Shown: positions 47,921 through 56,579 of the stretch, piece after piece
Layout: each line of letters starts with the position of its first letter
Position numbering within the stretch: the stretch's first letter is position 1
NCBI RefSeq assembly: GCF_040939305.1
Contig: NZ_CP162511.1
Coordinates: 3,534,001 to 3,598,000, forward strand
DNA from: Herbiconiux sp. A18JL235
Lineage (GTDB): Bacteria > Actinomycetota > Actinomycetes > Actinomycetales > Microbacteriaceae
Direction: 5' to 3'
Length of the DNA stretch: 64,000 bases
Made by a program: the position numbers and the translations under genes
The notes under the pieces: generated by a model
Database searches by the model: none
The model's input: the letters and a program-made list of their open reading frames with translations, nothing else
What the model was told of the DNA's origin: nothing

Positions 47921-48137
47921 AGCACTCCTCCCTCGCCGACGCCGGCGTCAGGTCTCGCGGACCGCTTTTCGCACTACGGGCGACACGGAGACCCAAGAAG
48001 GGTACCGCGGGGTGGACAGCCGCGTCGTCGTGCTCCGGTCCACGGGTTTCCTCCGGGGAGGTCCGCTACAGCGTGCCCGGGGGCGCATCCGGCCCGCGCT
48101 GAACTGCATCCTGAAGGGTGCCCGGGACAGACAGGGA

Positions 48138-48172
48138 AAGCCCCCGCACGCCTAGGGAACGTGCGGGGGCTT
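48138..48172. terminator. Strong terminator hairpin without an assigned gene
   Basis: Perfect 13-bp arms AAGCCCCCGCACG (48138-48150) and CGTGCGGGGGCTT (48160-48172), nine-base loop. On the minus strand CTTTCCCTGTCTG follows. The nearest annotated gene on that strand starts at 47920 and runs away, and on the plus strand nothing coding lies upstream, so the terminated transcript is unknown. Confidence 0.8.
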
Positions 48173-48239
48173 CCGGGGTTGAGCGAAGGATGTCGCCTGC
48201 AGCAACCGTACCCGCCCAGGGCGGCGTGCCGTCGACGAC

Positions 48240-48416
48240 ATGCTCTACCTCGCGCGCAGCATCGAAGACGACGACGACATGATCGTCGAACACGTCGACG
48301 GGATGCCCGTCGACGCGGAATGGCACAGAGAACGCGAGAAGGAACACAGTGTCATCTCAGGCGACGCGCTCATCGAACGAGGTCGAAGTGTGGTCAGACG
48401 AGGCACCCGGGAATGA
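48240..48416 (+). pseudogene. Possible gene remnant or small ORF
   Basis: An open frame of 58 codons from ATG 48240 starts MLYLARSIEDDDDMIVEHVD and ends RGRSVVRRGTRE. The first 35 codons show the G/C-ending bias of real genes (GAC, GTC, CTC, ATC); the end does not. The frame is open upstream to 48183, without a ribosome-binding site. I recognise no family. It stops a few bases before the tRNA-Ser terminator, so it may be the trimmed 3' end of a gene once inserted at this tRNA. Low confidence that it is expressed. Confidence 0.35.
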
Positions 48417-48420
48417 CGAA

Positions 48421-48459
48421 ACCCCCTGACTTCCTCGCCATTGCTCGGAAGTAGGGGGC
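48421..48459 (-). terminator. Terminator of tRNA-Ser
   Basis: Imperfect stem with arms CCCCCTGACTTCC and GGAAGTAGGGGG around a 13-base loop, then TTTCG on the minus strand. It starts eight bases past the tRNA 3' end. Confidence 0.7.
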
Positions 48460-48466
48460 TCATCTG

Positions 48467-48556
48467 TGGCGGTACCGGTGGGATTTGAACCCACGGTGGA
48501 GTCTCCCCCACACAACTTTTCGAGAGTTGCACCTTCGGCCGCTCGGACACGGTACC
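48467..48556 (-). tRNA. tRNA-Ser (anticodon CGA)
   Basis: Type II tRNA of 90 bases with the CCA end encoded (48467-48469). Acceptor arms GGTACCG and CGGTACC pair perfectly. The anticodon stem CAACT/AGTTG carries loop CTCGAAA, giving anticodon CGA for serine UCG codons. The long variable arm (GGGGGAGACTCC) and T-loop GGTTCAAATCC are typical. tRNA-Ser genes are common integration sites, but the 3' half shows no nearby duplicate in this window. Confidence 0.97.
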
Positions 48557-48659
48557 GGGGACGAGTGTACGCGAGCGACCGCCGTCTCGCCAATCGGCAG
48601 CCGCCCATGCCATTCTGATGGGCGGGGCCGAAGGAGCGGAGCCGGGAGGCGGAGGCGGG

Positions 48660-49307
48660 ATGACGAACGACGAGCACCGCCGCACCACCTGGGAGACCGC
48701 CACCTCGGTGCCGCTGGTCGTGCTCTCGCTGGTGTTCATCGCCTGCTACTCGGTGCGGGTCATCGACACCGAGCTGCCCTCAGAGGCACAGATCGCGGTC
48801 GGGGCGGTGATCGGGCTCATCTGGGCCGCCTTCGCCGCCGACTACCTCGTGCGGCTCGGTCTCGCGCACGACAAGGGTCTCTACTTCCGATCCACGCTGC
48901 TCGACCTGGTGTCGGTGCTGGTGCCGGTGTTCCGGCCCTTCCTCCTGCTCAACCGGCTTCGGGACATCCCGTTCTTCCGCCGTCGCAGCGGTTCGTCGGT
49001 GCGCATCCGTCTGCTCATCTATGCGGCACTGTTCGTGGTGCTGTTCGTGTACTCGCTCGCGTTGGCGGTGCTCGCGGCGGAGCGCGGCGCACCCGGCGCC
49101 AGCATCCTGTCGTTCGGCGATTCCATCTGGTGGGCCTGCGTCACAATGACGACCGTCGGCTACGGCGACATGGTGCCCGTCACGGTTCTCGGCCGCACCC
49201 TCGCCGTGGTGCTCATGTTCGGCGGAGTGGCGATCGTGGGCGTGGCGACGGCAACGATCGTGTCGTACCTCAACGAGACGATCGGCCGCCGACGTCACGA
49301 TCGGTGA
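48660..49307 (+). CDS. Potassium channel (ion channel family)
   Basis: 215 residues. Hydrophobic segments at about 14-35, 45-65, 80-100, 125-150 and 180-205 are consistent with a voltage-gated-like subunit with a short, arginine-poor sensor. The selectivity filter TMTTVGYGD near residues 169-177 is intact, identifying a K+-selective pore. It passes K+ across the cytoplasmic membrane. The ATG at 48660 has GGAGGCGGAGG directly upstream; an earlier in-frame start at 48618 adds a Gly-rich tail and is less likely. Head-to-head with tRNA-Ser. Confidence 0.88.
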   Translation: MTNDEHRRTTWETATSVPLVVLSLVFIACYSVRVIDTELPSEAQIAVGAVIGLIWAAFAADYLVRLGLAHDKGLYFRSTLLDLVSVLVPVFRPFLLLNRLRDIPFFRRRSGSSVRIRLLIYAALFVVLFVYSLALAVLAAERGAPGASILSFGDSIWWACVTMTTVGYGDMVPVTVLGRTLAVVLMFGGVAIVGVATATIVSYLNETIGRRRHDR

Positions 49308-49438
49308 ACACTCGGCGAACGCATCGCGACTCGCTGGGCGATGTTCGCTTCCCGTTCAGATTCGCGTGCTTGAGTCGTGACAGCACCACGGATGGGTCAC
49401 TAACCTGGAGGCCCGCACCTCACCCGAATGGAAGTCCT

Positions 49439-50383
49439 GTGACTCACCGAACGGCCGAGTACCCGAGGCCGAACCACTTCCTGCTGCACATCAGCGACAC
49501 CCACCTGCTGGCCGGCGGCGGCCGCCTCTACGGCAGGGTCGACAGCGAGAGCCTGCTGCGCGAGCTCTTCGACGAGCTCGAGGCATCGGGCAGCCGACCG
49601 GAGGCCATCGTGTTCACCGGCGATCTCGCCGACAAGGGCGAGCCGGATGCGTACGCCCGGCTCCGCGCGATCGTCGAGCCCGCCGCGGTGCGGCTGGGCG
49701 CCAAGGTGATCTGGGTGATGGGCAACCACGACGACCGCGGGGCGTTCCGGGCCGGTCTCCTCGGCGAGCTGCCCTCCGACCGTGCCGTCGACCGGGTCTA
49801 CGACGTGAACGGGCTGCGCGTGATCACCCTCGACTCGACGGTACCGGGCCACCATTACGGCGAGGTCACCGGCGACCAGCTCGACTGGCTCGCCGAGGAG
49901 CTCGCCATGCCGGCACCGCACGGCACCATCCTGGCCATGCACCACCCGCCCGTGCCGAGCGTGCTCGACCTCGCCGTCTCCGTCGAACTGCGCGACCAGC
50001 GGGGGCTCGCCGAGGTTCTCGAAGGCACCGACGTGCGCTCCATCATCGCAGGCCACCTCCACTACTCCACCACGGCGACGTTCGCGGGCATCCCGGTGTC
50101 GGTGGCCTCCGCCACCTGCTACACCCAAGACCTCAACGTCGAGTTCGGTGGCACCAGAGGCCGCGCGGGCGCGCAGGCCTTCAACCTGGTGCACGTCTAC
50201 GAGCACACCGTGCTGCACTCGGTCGTGCCGGTGGGCGACTACCCGGCGCTCGACGTCATCTCCGCCGAGGAGACCAGGCGGCGCCTCGCCGCCGACGGCA
50301 TCGAGATCGCTGCCGCGGTCAGCCCGCGGGTAGCACCTGAGCCGCCGATGACGATGCCGATCCTCCTGCCGTCGCCGGTGTGA
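49439..50383 (+). CDS. Calcineurin-like phosphoesterase (cyclic nucleotide phosphodiesterase type)
   Basis: 314 residues from GTG 49439. All metal-ligand motifs of the Rv0805/CpdA-like family are in order: [44 protein letters not shown] and IAGHLHYS. It probably hydrolyses a cyclic nucleotide or other phosphodiester; the natural substrate is not certain. GGAAG lies upstream of the GTG. The last 65 bases overlap the convergent Stealth gene, and the overlapping tail is poorly conserved in composition (Pro-rich). Confidence 0.9.
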   Translation: MTHRTAEYPRPNHFLLHISDTHLLAGGGRLYGRVDSESLLRELFDELEASGSRPEAIVFTGDLADKGEPDAYARLRAIVEPAAVRLGAKVIWVMGNHDDRGAFRAGLLGELPSDRAVDRVYDVNGLRVITLDSTVPGHHYGEVTGDQLDWLAEELAMPAPHGTILAMHHPPVPSVLDLAVSVELRDQRGLAEVLEGTDVRSIIAGHLHYSTTATFAGIPVSVASATCYTQDLNVEFGGTRGRAGAQAFNLVHVYEHTVLHSVVPVGDYPALDVISAEETRRRLAADGIEIAAAVSPRVAPEPPMTMPILLPSPV

Positions 50384-51938
50384 CCGGCTTCTCCCACGGC
50401 GCCGGGAACGGGAAGTAGCGCTCGAGGAACGAGATCACCGCGGTGGTGCGCTCCTCGACGCCGATCTCGGGCTTCGAGCCGTCGTTCAGGCAGAACATGT
50501 CCATCGAGCGGCGCTTCAGCAGCGCATCCATCTCTTTCAGCGCCGCCTTCAGCGTGGTCTCGATGTACTTGACCTTCGCCTCGGTCTGCACCACGGCACG
50601 CCCGGTCATGAGCGCGTAGTAGTGGTAGAACGAGTTCGTCACCGAGATGTCGGTGGCCGAGCGGAACGGGCTCGCCGTGGTGCGGGCGAAGGCGTCGGCG
50701 AACTCGCTCTCCATCTCGAACAGCACGCTCTTGCGCAGCGGGGCGGCGCAGTGCTCGAGGTGACGGGTGGTGACGCGACCGAAACGCTGCTGCAGCAGCT
50801 CGCGGTTCACCCGGGCGGCGTTCTCGAAGCCGCTGCGGTGCACAGCGTTCGAGCCGAGCCCGATGCGCGTGTTCGCCTCGACGAACTTCGTGATGCCGCC
50901 GGGTGAGAAGAACAGGTCGGGCTGCACAGGCCGGCCGAAGAACATGTCGTCGTTGGAATAGAGGAAGTGCTCCGACAGCCCTGGGATGTGGTGCAGCTGC
51001 GCCTCGACCGCGTGCGAGTTGTGGGTGGGCAGGTCGGCGAGGTTCGTGAAGAACTTCTCGCTCGGCATGATGGTGACCCTCGGGTCGTCGGCGAGCCACT
51101 CGGGCTTCGGCGAGTCGGTGGCGATGAAGATGCGCCGCACCCAGGGCGCGAACATGTACACGCTGCGGAGCGCGTACTTCAGCTCGTCGATCTGCCGGTA
51201 GCGGGCTTCGGAGTCGTCTCCGTCGCCCACCACGTAGTTCGCCATGCGCTTGGCGCGGGCCCGCTGGAACTCGATGGCGGTGCCGTCGACCCACGAGAAC
51301 ACCATGTCGACGTCGAAACCGATGTCGCTCGCGAGCGTGCTGAACATGCCCTCGATGGTGCGCCAACTGCGGCCGTAGAGCTCGACGCTGGTCTGGACGA
51401 GCTCGTCGGCCGGGATGCGGCGGCGGGTGAGCGAATTCTCGACGGGAGCCTCGACCTCGTCTCCGTCGTGCTGCCAGAACTCCAGCTGCACCGCGGTCTC
51501 GGCGCCGTAGCGCAACCGACCGATCGGTTCGATGCGGGGGCGGAACAGGCGCATCACGCGCGCTTTCGGGTCGCGCGCCAGCTTGCCGTCGGCGACCAGC
51601 ACAGCGGATGCCCGGGGGGCCTTCGAATAGAACGGCTCACTCGAGAGCGCCGCCACCAGCGCGGCCTTCGCCTTCTTGCGGGCCGCCCAGTCGACGGCGA
51701 GCACCGGGCGCTCGTCGTTACCGCGCACCAGGAGGAACCTCACACCAGCCTCGTCGAGCGCAGCGGCGATGTAGAGGAGATCTTCGATCATGGACTCGCG
51801 CGGAGTGGCGTGACCGTTGAGCAGGGTGAACTGCCCCTTCCGCAACACGATGTCGTCGCGATCGAGCGCGATGGGGTGGGTCGAGGCGACCCTCAGAACC
51901 GATTCGAGATGGGGGGCGCCGGATACGTCGCGAGTCAC
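50319..51938 (-). CDS. Stealth-family sugar-1-phosphate transferase
   Basis: 539 residues with the four conserved regions of Stealth proteins: CR1 near [17 protein letters not shown] (about 208-225), CR2 [20 protein letters not shown] and EWL (about 255-285), CR3 [20 protein letters not shown] (about 320-340) and CR4 around MFCLND (about 490). These enzymes transfer hexose-1-phosphate to build phosphodiester-linked capsule or wall polymers. No other polysaccharide gene is adjacent. The GTG at 51938 has AAAGGAGG at ideal spacing. Its 3' end overlaps the phosphoesterase gene tail by 65 bases. Confidence 0.88.
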   Translation of the reverse strand: MTRDVSGAPHLESVLRVASTHPIALDRDDIVLRKGQFTLLNGHATPRESMIEDLLYIAAALDEAGVRFLLVRGNDERPVLAVDWAARKKAKAALVAALSSEPFYSKAPRASAVLVADGKLARDPKARVMRLFRPRIEPIGRLRYGAETAVQLEFWQHDGDEVEAPVENSLTRRRIPADELVQTSVELYGRSWRTIEGMFSTLASDIGFDVDMVFSWVDGTAIEFQRARAKRMANYVVGDGDDSEARYRQIDELKYALRSVYMFAPWVRRIFIATDSPKPEWLADDPRVTIMPSEKFFTNLADLPTHNSHAVEAQLHHIPGLSEHFLYSNDDMFFGRPVQPDLFFSPGGITKFVEANTRIGLGSNAVHRSGFENAARVNRELLQQRFGRVTTRHLEHCAAPLRKSVLFEMESEFADAFARTTASPFRSATDISVTNSFYHYYALMTGRAVVQTEAKVKYIETTLKAALKEMDALLKRRSMDMFCLNDGSKPEIGVEERTTAVISFLERYFPFPAPWEKPVTPATAGGSASSSAAQVLPAG

Positions 51939-52073
51939 AGTCGCCTCCTTTGAACGGTGCTGTCGGGGTGTGGTGCGGTGGTCTCCTGCCCTCGTCGCCA
52001 GTCTTCCCATTTTACTCCCCGCCGGCCGCTTCGACGACCGTGGCGCCCTGGCCGCCTGCGGCGCCGTCGCCCG

Positions 52074-52892
52074 TCACTCCGCGGGGGGCACGATCTCGAT
52101 GTCGACCTCGACGGCGTCGTGCGGATGCCCCTCGAGCCACCGCTCGAGTTCGTCGGCGGCCACCTGGTCGACGACGTCGAGCTCGAGGCTCTGGCCGGAG
52201 TATTCGGTGGCGCGCGCTGCGGCACCGAGGAGCGGGGCGACTCCGTCGAGCGACTGCCAGAGGGCGACGGCGTCGTCGACGGGATCGACGTAGCTGCGCT
52301 CCACCGAGAACCAGCGGTCGTCGGTGTAGGCCCCGAAGGTGAGGTTCTCCTGCACCCCGCCCGCCGTCTCCGCCGCCGACACCATGCGCCGGGTGGCGGC
52401 GAGCAGGCCGGCAGGGCCTCCCGCCGCCACGAGGTCTCCCCTCGTGACGTCGTAGATCGAGTGGCCCTCCGCCCCGCGCGCCTGCACCGCGGTGGAGCCG
52501 GGGTCGCGCCACATCTCGGCGAAGACGGCGAAGGTGGCGTCTCCGCCGAGGTTCGAGAACCCGTCGCCGTCGCCCAGCTCGAAGCCCACGTCGATGTCGT
52601 TCCAGGGCGAGTCGTCGAGGCGCGCCACCACCCGTCGGCGCAGCTCGTCGAGCTGCACCTCGGTGACCTCGGTCTCGACCTGCACCGTCACCGACAGCAC
52701 CAGGTCGTACTGGCCGCCGGCACCGCCCGAAGCCGAGACCACGTGCGGGAGGGCCCTCAGCTCGTCGACGAGCTGGGCGGCCCGCGCATCGGTGCGACCG
52801 TCGACGCACCCGGTCAGGGCCACCGAGAGCAGCATCGCGAGCAGGGCGACTCCCGCGCTCGACGCGGCGCGGCGAAGACGTGAAGAGGACAT
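52074..52892 (-). CDS. Secreted lipoprotein of unknown function
   Basis: 272 residues. A signal peptide with a hydrophobic helix ends in the lipobox ALTGC (about residues 26-30). The mature protein is acidic, rich in Asp, Ala and Val, with no Cys and no recognised domain; it repeats alternating beta and helix segments such as VVSASGGAGGQYDLVLSVTV and AVEVDIEIVPP. A surface-exposed ligand-binding or structural role is possible. The ATG at 52892 has TGGAG five bases upstream, preferred over GTG 52898. Same strand as the Stealth gene but 135 bases apart. Confidence 0.82.
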   Translation of the reverse strand: MSSSRLRRAASSAGVALLAMLLSVALTGCVDGRTDARAAQLVDELRALPHVVSASGGAGGQYDLVLSVTVQVETEVTEVQLDELRRRVVARLDDSPWNDIDVGFELGDGDGFSNLGGDATFAVFAEMWRDPGSTAVQARGAEGHSIYDVTRGDLVAAGGPAGLLAATRRMVSAAETAGGVQENLTFGAYTDDRWFSVERSYVDPVDDAVALWQSLDGVAPLLGAAARATEYSGQSLELDVVDQVAADELERWLEGHPHDAVEVDIEIVPPAE

Positions 52893-52964
52893 CGGCACTC
52901 CAGGCGAGTTTTTCTCATCATAGTCGACGACGGGACCAAAGACCCTGGCGGCGGGGAGACGGCC

Positions 52965-52983
52965 GCGTGTTAGCCTGGCCTAA
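52965..52983 (+). promoter_or_regulatory. Possible DtxR/IdeR-like iron box, or -10 region
   Basis: GTTAGCCTGGCCTAA (52969-52983) matches 13 of 15 positions of the right part of the IdeR consensus TTAGGTTAGSCTAACCTAA; the left four bases do not match. The TAGCCT inside it (52971-52976) is also an acceptable -10 hexamer, so the resemblance may be incidental. It lies just before the oxygenase gene. Confidence 0.35.
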
Positions 52984-53033
52984 GTAGGGCGCGGTGAATG
53001 AGCGCGCCAGCGACTGAAGGAGCGCATTTCCCG

Positions 53034-53804
53034 ATGAGCTACATCCGATCGAAAGCGTTCGAGGAGACCGGCTACGTCGTGCTCGACTCCCACGACCAGG
53101 CCGCCGATCCGGCGGAGTGGCTCGACCTGGAGTACGTCGACTGGAAGTCGTCGGGTGACACCCGCTTCGCTCCCCTGGCCAGCGCCTTCGGCGAGATGGA
53201 ATGCAACGGGTTCTGGAACCACACTCCTCCGCGCACCGACAAAGACGGTGTCTGGGTGGCGGCGAACGTCGAGAAGGCCCCCCTCCTCAAGGCCCGCGCC
53301 GAGGAGGCCGGGGCGAACATCGGCCGCTGCCGTGTGATCGAGCTGCAGCCGAACGACTACGCCGAGGCGCTCTACAACCTCCATCAAGACGACAACAACC
53401 GGCTGAACCCCGACGGCACCGGCTGGATCGTGCGGGCGTTCTTCAACCTCTCCGATGACCCGGAGTCGTTCCTCATCCTGCGCGAAGACCGCTTCGACCC
53501 CGACACCGAGGTGCGCATCTCACTGCCCGCCGGCCGCCAGGTGATCGTCGACACCCAGCGCTTCTGGCACGCCGTCTGGCAGAAGGGCCCCGAGCCCCGC
53601 TACTGCCTCATCACCTCGTGGGAGTCGGGCCCCGAGCTCGACGCGTACATCGACGCCAAGCACGGCGACCCGCACTTCCCCACCGCGCCGCTCGACCCGC
53701 AGTTCGTCGCCGACGCCCAGGCCGAGGTACGCCGTCGTCTCGCCGAACGGGCCGCCATCCTCGCGGCCAAGGGCAAGGGCGCGCAGCTCGACGACGAGGA
53801 CTGA
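53034..53804 (+). CDS. Putative Fe(II)/2-oxoglutarate-type oxygenase
   Basis: 256 residues from ATG 53034. I infer a cupin/double-stranded beta-helix oxygenase because an HxD motif occurs in YNLHQDDNNRLNPDGTGW (about residues 116-133), a distal histidine in DTQRFWHAVWQ (about 177-187) and a downstream arginine in RYCLITSWES, which would be the metal and 2-oxoglutarate ligands. No named family is recognised, so the reaction is unknown. AAGGAG lies 11 bases before this ATG; an alternative ATG at 52998 would be leaderless behind TAGGGC. It is eight bases upstream of the histidine kinase gene, suggesting an operon. Confidence 0.55.
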   Translation: MSYIRSKAFEETGYVVLDSHDQAADPAEWLDLEYVDWKSSGDTRFAPLASAFGEMECNGFWNHTPPRTDKDGVWVAANVEKAPLLKARAEEAGANIGRCRVIELQPNDYAEALYNLHQDDNNRLNPDGTGWIVRAFFNLSDDPESFLILREDRFDPDTEVRISLPAGRQVIVDTQRFWHAVWQKGPEPRYCLITSWESGPELDAYIDAKHGDPHFPTAPLDPQFVADAQAEVRRRLAERAAILAAKGKGAQLDDED

Positions 53805-53811
53805 CGCCGGG

Positions 53812-55464
53812 ATGCCGCCCGGCGGCGCCGGCGGCGAGGGCGACGCCGTGACCGAGCAGCGGTTGCGCGCACTGCTGCACGCCACCCAGGTGGTGGCGGG
53901 GCAGCTCGAGCTGCCGGTGGTGCTGCAGCGCATCGCCGAGACGGCGGCGGAACTGGTCGACGCCGAGCACGGGGCGATCGGCGTGATCTCGGCCGAGGGC
54001 GGTCTCGAGCAGTTCATCACCGTCGGCATCGACGCGGCGACGCGTGCCGCGATCGGCCACCCTCCCACCGGCCGGGGCCTCCTCGGCGCACTCATCGACG
54101 ACCCGCGGGCGATCAGGCTCACCCGGCTCTCCGACGACCCGCGCTCCTCCGGTTTCCCGCCCGGTCACCCACCGATGGGGAGCTTCCTCGGTGTCCCCAT
54201 CCGTGTGGGCGACGCCGTGTTCGGCAATCTGTACCTCACCGACCGGCGGGTCGGCCGGTTCTCGGCCGAAGACGAACACCTCGTCGAGGCGCTGGCGTCG
54301 ACGGCGGGGACGGCGATCGAGAACGCCCGGCTGTTCGAGTCGGCGAGGCGGCGCGAGCAGTGGACCGCGGCCTCGGCCGAGGTGTCGGAGACCATCCTGA
54401 GCGCCGGCCGGGTGCCCGGGGTCGCGATGCTCGAGGCGCAGGTGGCGCGGCTCGCGCGAGCGGCACGGGTGACGCTCGTGACCGGGGCCGATGGCCCTGG
54501 CTCCCGCGCGGGCGCCGATATCGCCACCGACACACGACGCGTCGGCGCCCCCGCCGCCGACGCACTCGCCACCGGAGCACCGCGACAGCTCGTGCAGGAG
54601 GGCAGCGCCGTGCTGGCCCTGCCGCTGCGCGCATCCGGGAGCACCTGGGGTGCGCTCGTCGTCGAACGCGACGCCGCTCGCCCCCGGTTCTCGGCCGAGG
54701 AGATCGAGGTCGCCGCCGACCTGGTGGCCCGTGCAGCGGTCGCCTTCGAGCTCTCGGAGGCCCGCGAAGACCATCACCGGGTCGAGCTGCTCGAAGATCG
54801 CGGACGCATCTCGCGCGACCTCCACGACCACGTGGTGCAGCAGCTGTTCGGCACCGGCCTGCAGCTGCAGAGCCTGGTGCGGCGGCTCGGCCGCGGCGAG
54901 GGTTCCGACACGGAGGCGACCGCCGACGCGGTGTCGGATGCGGTGAGCCGCATCGACGAGAGCATCGCGCAGATCCGCACGGTGATCTTCGCTCTCGATC
55001 CCACCGACGACGAGGAGGCGCCCGGCGCCAGACGCCGCCTGCTCGACCTCGTCGACGAGGCGGCGGCACCTCTCGTGCGCCGGCCCGCCGTGAGCTTCTC
55101 CGGCCCGGTCGACCTGGTGGTGACGGGTTCCCTAGTCGACGACGTCGCCGCCGTGGTACGGGAGGCCCTCACGAACGTGGTGCGGCATGCGGAGGCGACG
55201 CGCGTCTCGCTCGGCGTCACGGCCGCCGACGGCGCGGTGACGGTGGTCGTGCGCGACGACGGCATCGGCATCCCCGACGACGGGCGCCGCAGCGGTCTGC
55301 GCAACCTCAGGGAGCGAGCGAGGTCGAGGGGCGGCTCGCTCGTCGTCGACTCCTCGCCCGGCTCGACCCTGGTGCGGTGGAGCGTGCCCTACCCGGAGCA
55401 GCCGGGCACGCCGGAGCGGTCCGGCACCCCAGAGCGGTCCGGCACGCGGGAGGGGGCGCGATGA
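53812..55464 (+). CDS. GAF-domain sensor histidine kinase (DevS/DosS-like)
   Basis: 550 residues. Two GAF domains (about 25-165 and 185-310) are followed by a HisKA_3 dimerisation region with the phospho-accepting His338 in RDLHDHVVQQLF, and an HATPase with N-box NVVRHAE near 450 and G-box DDGIGIPDD near 483. This layout is that of mycobacterial DevS/DosS-type redox or oxygen sensors; whether the GAF domain binds haem is not visible. The ATG at 53812 or GTG at 53848 is the start. The C-terminus ends in a short PGTPERSG-like repeat. The response regulator gene overlaps its stop. Confidence 0.9.
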   Translation: MPPGGAGGEGDAVTEQRLRALLHATQVVAGQLELPVVLQRIAETAAELVDAEHGAIGVISAEGGLEQFITVGIDAATRAAIGHPPTGRGLLGALIDDPRAIRLTRLSDDPRSSGFPPGHPPMGSFLGVPIRVGDAVFGNLYLTDRRVGRFSAEDEHLVEALASTAGTAIENARLFESARRREQWTAASAEVSETILSAGRVPGVAMLEAQVARLARAARVTLVTGADGPGSRAGADIATDTRRVGAPAADALATGAPRQLVQEGSAVLALPLRASGSTWGALVVERDAARPRFSAEEIEVAADLVARAAVAFELSEAREDHHRVELLEDRGRISRDLHDHVVQQLFGTGLQLQSLVRRLGRGEGSDTEATADAVSDAVSRIDESIAQIRTVIFALDPTDDEEAPGARRRLLDLVDEAAAPLVRRPAVSFSGPVDLVVTGSLVDDVAAVVREALTNVVRHAEATRVSLGVTAADGAVTVVVRDDGIGIPDDGRRSGLRNLRERARSRGGSLVVDSSPGSTLVRWSVPYPEQPGTPERSGTPERSGTREGAR

Positions 55465-56099
55465 CCACCGTCTTCCTGGTCGACGACCACGAGATCGTGC
55501 GGCGCGGTGTCGCCGAGCTGCTGCGCTCCGAGCCCGGCATCGAGGTGGTGGGTGAGGCCGGGAGTGTCTCCGAGGCGCTCGCCCGCATCGGAGCGACCGT
55601 GCCCGACGTGGCCCTGCTCGACGTGCGGCTCCCCGACGGCAGCGGCGTCGACCTCTGCCGTCAGGTGCTGTCGCTGCACCCGGGAGTACGGTGCCTCATG
55701 CTCACCGCCTACGACGACGACGACGCGCTGTTCTCCGCGGTCATGGCCGGCGCCTCCGGCTACGTGCTGAAAGACGTGCGCGGCACCAGGCTCACCGACG
55801 CGGTGAAGGCCGTGGCGGCCGGGCGCACCCTCACCGACCCGGCGCTCGCGAGCCGGGTGGCCGAGCGGATGCGCTCCCCCGAACCGCGGAGCGACCCGCG
55901 GTTCGCCTCGCTGAGCGGGCGGGAACGGCAGATTCTCGCGCTCATCGCCGACGGGCTCACCAACCGGCAGATCGGCGAGCGGCTGACGCTCGCCGAGAAG
56001 ACCGTGAAGAACTACGTGTCGTCACTGCTGGCGAAGCTCGGGCTGGAGCGGCGCACGCAGGCCGCGGTGTTCGAGCTGGAGCACCGCAAGCCGCTGTGA
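55461..56099 (+). CDS. NarL/FixJ-type response regulator
   Basis: 212 residues. The receiver domain has DDH near residues 8-10 and the phosphorylated aspartate in ALLDVRLPDGSG (about residue 54), a conserved T in MLTAY and K in VLKDV. The LuxR-type helix-turn-helix is near 150-200 (LSGRERQILALIADGLTNRQ, then KTVKNYVSSLLAKLGL). ATGA overlap with the kinase stop shows coupling, and the pair resembles DevR/DosR with DevS. Its target genes are unknown; the upstream oxygenase is one candidate. Confidence 0.93.
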   Translation: MTTVFLVDDHEIVRRGVAELLRSEPGIEVVGEAGSVSEALARIGATVPDVALLDVRLPDGSGVDLCRQVLSLHPGVRCLMLTAYDDDDALFSAVMAGASGYVLKDVRGTRLTDAVKAVAAGRTLTDPALASRVAERMRSPEPRSDPRFASLSGRERQILALIADGLTNRQIGERLTLAEKTVKNYVSSLLAKLGLERRTQAAVFELEHRKPL

Positions 56100-56126
56100 G
56101 CACGGCGGCCGGCCAGGCGCTGGGGG

Positions 56127-56528
56127 CTACTCGACGTGACTCGGGTCCATCCAGAGGAAGTCCCAGTGGTGGCCGTCGAGGTCTTCGACGGCGCGGCTGT
56201 ACATGAAGCCGTAGTCCTGCGGCTCCTTCGGCTCGGTTCCGCCGGCCGCGAGAGCCTTCTCGAGCATGGCGTCGACAGCCTCGCGGCTCTCCAGCCCCAC
56301 TGCGTTCTGCACCTCGGTGGTGGTGCGCGCATCCGCGATCTCTTTCGTGGTGAATGTGGAGAAGTACGGATGCGTGAGCAGCATCACGTAGACGGTGTCG
56401 CTCATCACCACGCACGAGGCGTTCTCGTCGGTGAACTGCGGGTTGATGGCGAAGCCGAGAGCCTCGTAGAAGGCCTTGGACGCGTCGAGATCGGCGACGG
56501 GGAGGTTCACGAAGATGCTGAGTGCCAT
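56127..56528 (-). CDS. VOC-superfamily (glyoxalase fold) protein
   Basis: 133 residues with one vicinal-oxygen-chelate domain: ALSIFVNLPVADLDASKAFY, then FYEALGFAIN, and a C-terminal DLDGHHWDFLWMDP. Such proteins include glyoxalases, fosfomycin resistance proteins and ring-cleaving dioxygenases; many are ligand-binding only. Metal ligands cannot be assigned confidently here, so no reaction is claimed. No good ribosome-binding site is visible. Convergent with the response regulator gene, and divergent from radA. Confidence 0.83.
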   Translation of the reverse strand: MALSIFVNLPVADLDASKAFYEALGFAINPQFTDENASCVVMSDTVYVMLLTHPYFSTFTTKEIADARTTTEVQNAVGLESREAVDAMLEKALAAGGTEPKEPQDYGFMYSRAVEDLDGHHWDFLWMDPSHVE

Positions 56529-56567
56529 GCCACCAGCATCGCGGAGAGCGATGTCGGACGCCAGCCC

Positions 56568-56573
56568 TAGTCT
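56568..56573 (+). promoter_or_regulatory. -10 hexamer TAGTCT, leaderless start of radA
   Basis: TAGTCT is followed by six bases (GTGTGC) and the ATG at 56580. The same hexamer and spacing occur at 37619-37624. No convincing -35 is seen. Confidence 0.55.
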
Positions 56574-56579
56574 GTGTGC

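Noticed and set aside
47921..48240. SRP RNA, tmRNA or RNase P RNA near tRNA-Ser
   Set aside because: I looked for the conserved core motifs of each (for example the GGAAGG apical loop of SRP RNA) and none is present.
54836..55464. Frameshift or decay at the 3' end of the histidine kinase gene
   Set aside because: The repeat-rich tail (PGTPERSG units) is in frame, and the kinase domains are intact before it.
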